From Halisarca cf. caerulea (lineage: Eukaryota; Porifera; Demospongiae; Chondrillida; Halisarcidae), in the NCBI GenBank assembly GCA_963170055.1, contig CAUJGJ010000135.1, forward strand, positions 886,201 to 950,200: a stretch of 64,000 nucleotides of DNA. Direction: 5' to 3'. Numbering within the stretch: position 1 is the stretch's first letter; each line of letters opens with the position of its first letter. Shown here one piece after another: positions 59,054 to 64,000 of this stretch. The position numbers and the translations under genes were made by a program. The notes under the pieces were generated by a model. It was not told the DNA's origin, searched no databases, and was given only the letters and a program-made list of their open reading frames with translations.

Positions 59054-61010
59054 CTGCAATACATGGGCAGTATAATTGATGGAATGAGATAATACTGCAG
59101 GTGGTAAAGTCTGGCTGCTTGACCTTGCCTACTCCACACGTGGGGAAGGGAAAATTTGGGTAAACCAAACCATAGCCCTATACCCCTATGTGAATTACAC
59201 ATGGTCAAGCAGTTAGACCAAAAATATATAATCCATCTCTGGATGAATCTGAAGTATAGTGTCAAACACTAATTTAATAAGTGCTTCCTCTATTGTACAG
59301 TCATACACAGCTAGGTTAAAATTCTTTTCTTTGAAAGGCTTTGCTTGCCACATTACAATAACAGTATATATAATCATGAATAGAGTTAAATGAAACCCAT
59401 TTAAATTATTTTGCTATCCAATTCTATCCTTTTCGGGCCCTATGAGCAGAAGTACATAACTGAATTCAATGATAAAGTTATCTTAAAGGTTTAGTGTAAA
59501 AACTACATGACAAAAAGATCCCTGTCTTTTCTTCCACTACAAAGAGCTGCCACTTCATTTCTTGGTTACAGTTGCTCCATTTCCTTATATTATTGTATTA
59601 TACATACTCATACTCTTTGGAATACATGACACTGACCCTTATTGGAAACTCACCAGTGTAGCATAGCCATGCATATTACAGTATGTAGCCAGGTATATGG
59701 CCACTGCAAGCCAACCTTCGATAATGTGAAACACCTTATCACCTTATATATCAGGTGAAGGCAGCATGAGGTCACAGTGAGCAATGTGTAGCTATACTAC
59801 AGAGGGAAAATTGCACTAAGAATTGATTTCTATTAATAATTATGTAACCAGCTCTGGATGTGTGGAGGAAATACAAGGTACTTTATCTAAATACAACTGC
59901 AATTACACAGGGCATTTACAACCAACCATGGGATAAGCACAAAAATGGCCATCATGAAATAGATTCTCAAATTCTCGACTTTTTCCCTTGCATCCTGAAT
60001 GGTGTCATTCTAGTACGTCAGTACACATGCAGTGTTTTGACATGTTTAATATGTACATTATGTGTATATGTGTATATGCATACATATGTAACTTATATAC
60101 GTATGCATGCAATGCATGACTAATTGCTTGCAGCTTCATTTTTGGGTGCTAGCATGATTTGTACTAAAGATAAATTTTCAATAATCTATGAATACATACT
60201 TTTTTCCTACAAAATGAATTTGAATACAAAATGAATTTCGTGCCCACTTTGAAGAGATGCCTTCAGTATTGATTAATGACAGTCTTAGAAAGCGAGATAC
60301 AAGAAACTTCTGTTGTTCTAGCACTTTTGCAATAGGTATCGGTGAAACAGGGTTCTGCTATATAGCACGAACTGCAAAATGGGTCCTATAGGTTGCTGAC
60401 TAGCATAAATGTGAGCAATATGACCCCAAAGAACAGAAGGAGCAATTTATAAGCATGAAATTGCATGAAATGGAATAACTGGGGTGCAAAAGTATGACAT
60501 AGAATGTATTTCTTGGTAGTGCTTATATTCCTTCATAAAGGGCAACAGATTATATACAGTTGTTTGCATGGATGTGGACATGGTTATGGACGTGTGAAGA
60601 GGCAGCCTGATTCTTGTTGGGCTTCCAACATTCGTTAGTGCAATGGCTGGAAAGTTGCCCCTGCAAAACTAAAGAGCTTGCTCCCACTTTGCTTTCACCT
60701 TCGAAGGATCCTCCAAAATGTTGCAATACTGCTGACAGGCATAGGTAGGTAATAATAATTCCAGCACTACAACAAATTTCACCCTCTCTTTCCCTCTGAA
60801 TACAGCATCCATTGCTTCTTTTGATCATTTGCTGCAGTCTTGCTCCTCATCTCCTAATTGCATGTTCATTTATCTCACATTGTTCATCAGCCTGGACAAC
60901 TTAAATTCATTTTTTGCTCAATCAATTGTTATGGTAGCTATAAACCAGTCCCCAAATGTTTTTCTAATGGTTCGCTTGTTCTGTCTTCTAATGTTGGTTC
61001 ATGAGAATCC
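59054..61010. other. No further exon recognised upstream of EGF domain 1
   Basis: An inverted pair (ctggctgcttgacc at 59,111 / ggtcaagcagttag at 59,202) suggests a small foldback. I searched for another DIDEC-type acceptor and found none in 59-64 kb. Confidence 0.45.
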
Positions 61011-61017
61011 TTGGGAA

Positions 61018-61029
61018 TATATATATATA

Positions 61030-61112
<83 letters not shown>
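61018..61112. repeat. (AT)n microsatellite
   Basis: Long TA run flanking the left side of the 61,125-61,599 element. Confidence 0.9.
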
Positions 61113-61114
<2 letters not shown>

Positions 61115-61124
61115 ATATATATAC

Positions 61125-61599
61125 GGTACTTCCCATAGACAACCGTCCAGCACGCCGTCAGTCGTTCAGTCAGTCGATCAGCACTCAGTCAGGGGTCAAT
61201 TGTCAGTTTGAACGGCGTCATTTTGTGATGCGTTATAAAACGTCACAGTCGTTATGCAATGCCAATAGTCGAGGAAGAAAGAAATGGTGTATTCAAACCA
61301 CGGTATGCACAGAAATTATGTTCGATTGCGCAGAATAAACTTCGCATGAACTTTATTGAAGTTTTGAACGATTTTCGCTGAAGCTTCGAGCAAACTTTGC
61401 TGAAACTTCAGGGCCACCAAGGTTATAAAATTTTGTGCGAACTTAACTGAAACTTAGAACGAATTTCACTGAAACGTCAAGCGAACGTCACTAATACTTT
61501 CAAGGAACAAGCAAAACTGCGGGGCTACTGCTATTTACTACAGTCAGGCGGTCACGCGGTCATCGCCCGTAAACTGGACGGTTTTCTATGAGAAGTACC
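61125..61599. mobile_element. Inverted-repeat element with ggtacttcccat ends, copy 2
   Basis: ggtacttcccatagacaacc at the left is inverted as ggttttctatgagaagtacc at the right, and the arms run about 26 bp. Inside are repeated aaacttcg / gaacttt motifs. It is flanked on both sides by (AT)n tracts. It shares ends with 46,244-46,809. Confidence 0.75.
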
Positions 61600-61774
<175 letters not shown>

Positions 61775-62397
61775 TACAGTGGAACCCACTTGACTCGGAA
61801 TGTGAGAGACCACTTTCAAATTTCATGTTAAAAGAAGCTAACATTGTTAAAACAAATTACATGGTCACAATTTTAATTTTTCTATTGAGGTAAAATTTCT
61901 GACATGGCACACCAGTGGGTCACACTTAGCCAGTGTATGCTAATGCAAACCCATAAACTTTTACTTTATGGACTTTCATCTTTAGTTTGCATTGAATTAA
62001 CCCAATTTTTGTGCTTCCGCATAGTCATCTATGGCTAGTACAAGGGTATTGGGGGGGGTTGTTCTATTTATAGTAACAGCAAAAAAATGGCGTCGAGAGT
62101 GTATCGGTGTGATCAGTTGGTCAATATTTTGGCCGAATTTAGCTCTTATTTCAACCGAAAACAGCTGCCCCTGTTGGATTGATGGTAGGTAGCTGCTATT
62201 TTCGCTTTAAACATAAATATACTTGTTAAGGTCAGAATATTCTTTCGTGTTAAGCAAATTTTCGTCACAGTGTTATCCAATTTCGTGTTATGCGTATATT
62301 TTAGTACTGCTGTGTATATAATGGTACTTGGGACTTGAAAAATATTTCGGGTTAAGCAATATTTCATCTTAAGCGAGTTCGTGTTAAGTGGGTTCGA

Positions 62398-62402
<5 letters not shown>
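61775..62402. mobile_element. 628-bp mariner-type element with TACAGTsGAACCCACTT ends
   Basis: Left TACAGTGGAACCCACTTGAC and right gtgttaagtgggttcgactgta are inverted with TA termini. It sits between two (AT)n tracts. No transposase recognised. Confidence 0.8.

Positions 62403-62463
<61 letters not shown>
62403..62463. repeat. (AT)n microsatellite
   Basis: TA run joining the mariner-type element to the tandem duplication. Confidence 0.9.
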
Positions 62464-62467
<4 letters not shown>

Positions 62468-63032
62468 TTTGAAGCAATGAGCATACGTGTCGATCAGTGT
62501 TCTCTCCAGAGATCTTAAGGCATGTCTGTCCAAAATGCCTTCTTTAGTAAAATTTAACATTCCTTAAACATAAAGGTCAAACAGTGGAGTGGTTATACAT
62601 TTACAGAGAATACGGAACATGCATAATGGTCACCAAACAAACCCGACCACAGCAACCTTAATTTAACACAATTTATTGTGTTTAATACACTGCAATCCAT
62701 ATTATTATACCATAGAATCAATCACACACATACACACACACATATACACACACACATATATATATATATATATTCTTTGAAGCAATGAGCATACGTGTCG
62801 ATCAGTGTTCTCTCCAGAGATCTTAAGGCATGTCTGTCCAAAATGCCTTCTTTAGTAAAATTTAACATTCCTTAAACATAAAGGTCAAACAGTGGAGTGG
62901 TTATACATTTACAGAGAATACGGAACATGCATAATGGTCACCAAACAAACCCGACCACAGCAACCTTAATTTAACACAATTTATTGTGTTTAATACACTG
63001 CAATCCATATTATTATACCATAGAATCAATCA

Positions 63033-63035
<3 letters not shown>
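62464..63035 (+). repeat. Recent 308-bp tandem duplication
   Basis: The block starting attctttgaagcaatgagca at 62,464 is repeated from 62,772. It appears base-for-base identical until the CA/TA microsatellite at its end, so the duplication is very young. The tgttctctccagagatcttaaggcatgt part is also related to about 11,286 in the R13 element. Confidence 0.9.
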
Positions 63036-63080
<45 letters not shown>

Positions 63081-63094
63081 CACGCACACACACC
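63036..63094. repeat. (CA)n microsatellite
   Basis: CA run with cacg interruptions at the end of the second duplicated unit. Confidence 0.9.
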
Positions 63095-63099
63095 AGTCC

Positions 63100-64000
63100 A
63101 ATTATGCAACTATAAATCTGATACAAATGCCACATGTGATTACATATTTGGTTAACTGCTTTGAGGCTTAGTGCAACTTTCTTTTGGCGTGTTTAAAATC
63201 AGGGCTTCTTTTCAATAACGTAGCTATTACAAAGCCACAAATGGTTTGTGACATTGGTCAGTTATATCCTATAGATGAGGTCCCACATTCTATCTAGCAA
63301 TTTGTAGTGTAACGGAATTCAAAGTCCCTTTACAATAAGTATAATAGTTTAGATACGTCCTACTTACAGCCAACATCCATGGTTATGTGTATGACATTGT
63401 GCTTAATATGATCAATAAATTCCATTTGGCATGAATAGTAGAGGTTTAGCACTCCGTAAAACATTATGTAGTAAGCTTACTACGTTTTGCGTGAAAAATT
63501 AAAATGTTCTTAGTAACTGTTTCGACATATCAGAATACATTTAATTTGGTACGTTCTTGCTCTACTTTGCCTCATGGTGATGCTCTCTTCATTGTTCCTC
63601 TTACTGCTGCTCTTCAGCCTGGCATTCCATTTCTTGCAGTAAAAGAATGTCTTTGTGGCCCAAATCTCCCACAGAATCACCAAAAACTCACTAAAAATCT
63701 TTGTCATCGTTCTGAATCGCCATAACATTACATAAAAAGTATTGAACGTTGCTAATTAAAAACAAAAAACGTACTAAAATTCGAACACACCTATCAGCTT
63801 ACTATACGTAGCGTTTAAATGCTACGTATATGCTAAATCTCTCTATAGTATGGTGTTTGTGATGAAATAGAAGCGTTTCTCACACTCTTGTTGAATCTAA
63901 TGCTTAATTAAATTTTCGATAGTGTAACCACCTACTCGGTTTATACATGTACAAAAGCAATTGGCTGCAAACTCGCTTGTGCGCAGCATCGGTAGATTCA
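63100..64000. other. No gene recognised
   Basis: The plus frame 63,504-63,725 (LPHGDALFIVPLTAALQPGI) has some protein character but no family that I recognise. A small palindrome tatacgtagc / gctacgtata lies at about 63,803-63,830. Confidence 0.3.

Noticed and set aside
59641..59720. Possible extra EGF exon ending in ctg|gtgagtttcc
   Set aside because: The stretch up to the nearest acceptor is 50 nt, which breaks the phase 1-1 pattern. It encodes no EGF cysteine pattern.

Overview
The window is eukaryotic genomic DNA, most likely from a marine invertebrate. A sponge or another non-bilaterian animal is my best guess. The reasons are a split gene with canonical GT..AG introns and calcium-binding EGF exons, and retrotransposon families whose proteins I associate with sponge, coral and mollusc genomes. 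There are also many short inverted-repeat DNA transposons and abundant CA/TG/AT microsatellites. The species assignment is inference. No bacterial operon, CRISPR array or rRNA was seen, and no convincing tRNA.

One host gene is clear. It is on the minus strand from about 59,053 down to 37,984, and its 5' end lies beyond what I could resolve, possibly outside the window. Seven exons each encode exactly one calcium-binding EGF-like domain, and every one is in phase 1-1. They are followed by one very large 3,303-nt exon, also phase 1-1, encoding an unrecognised secreted-type region that ends in a coiled coil. The last exon has a Cys-rich segment, eight consecutive Ala/Leu heptads and a C-terminal basic tail. 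An AATAAA lies about 160 nt after the stop. The introns are filled with inverted-repeat transposons.

The left half (1-35 kb) is a retrotransposon graveyard. At least seven broken reverse-transcriptase copies are present: A 1.8-3.1 kb, B 3.4-6.4 kb, C 15.4-17.6 plus 20.0-20.3 kb, D 23.3-25.1 kb, E 26.4-28.6 kb, G 29.9-30.6 kb (minus) and F 31.7-32.5 kb. A 77-bp sliver (H, 34.8 kb, minus) is almost identical to part of E. D is a Jockey/CR1-like LINE. The others are non-LTR elements of several families, and A, C and E/F carry C-terminal restriction-like endonuclease signatures.

DNA transposons and foldback elements occur throughout, several in multiple copies. The best resolved case is a nest: a 1,616-bp element (18,146-19,761) sits inside a ~716-bp element (17,619-19,950), which sits inside retrotransposon C. 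The undisturbed counterpart of the middle element lies at 51,311-52,033. Two minisatellites (33.3 and 36.6 kb), a ~570-bp CA-rich tract (12.47-13.03 kb) and long AT tracts account for most of the remaining long open frames, which are not genes.
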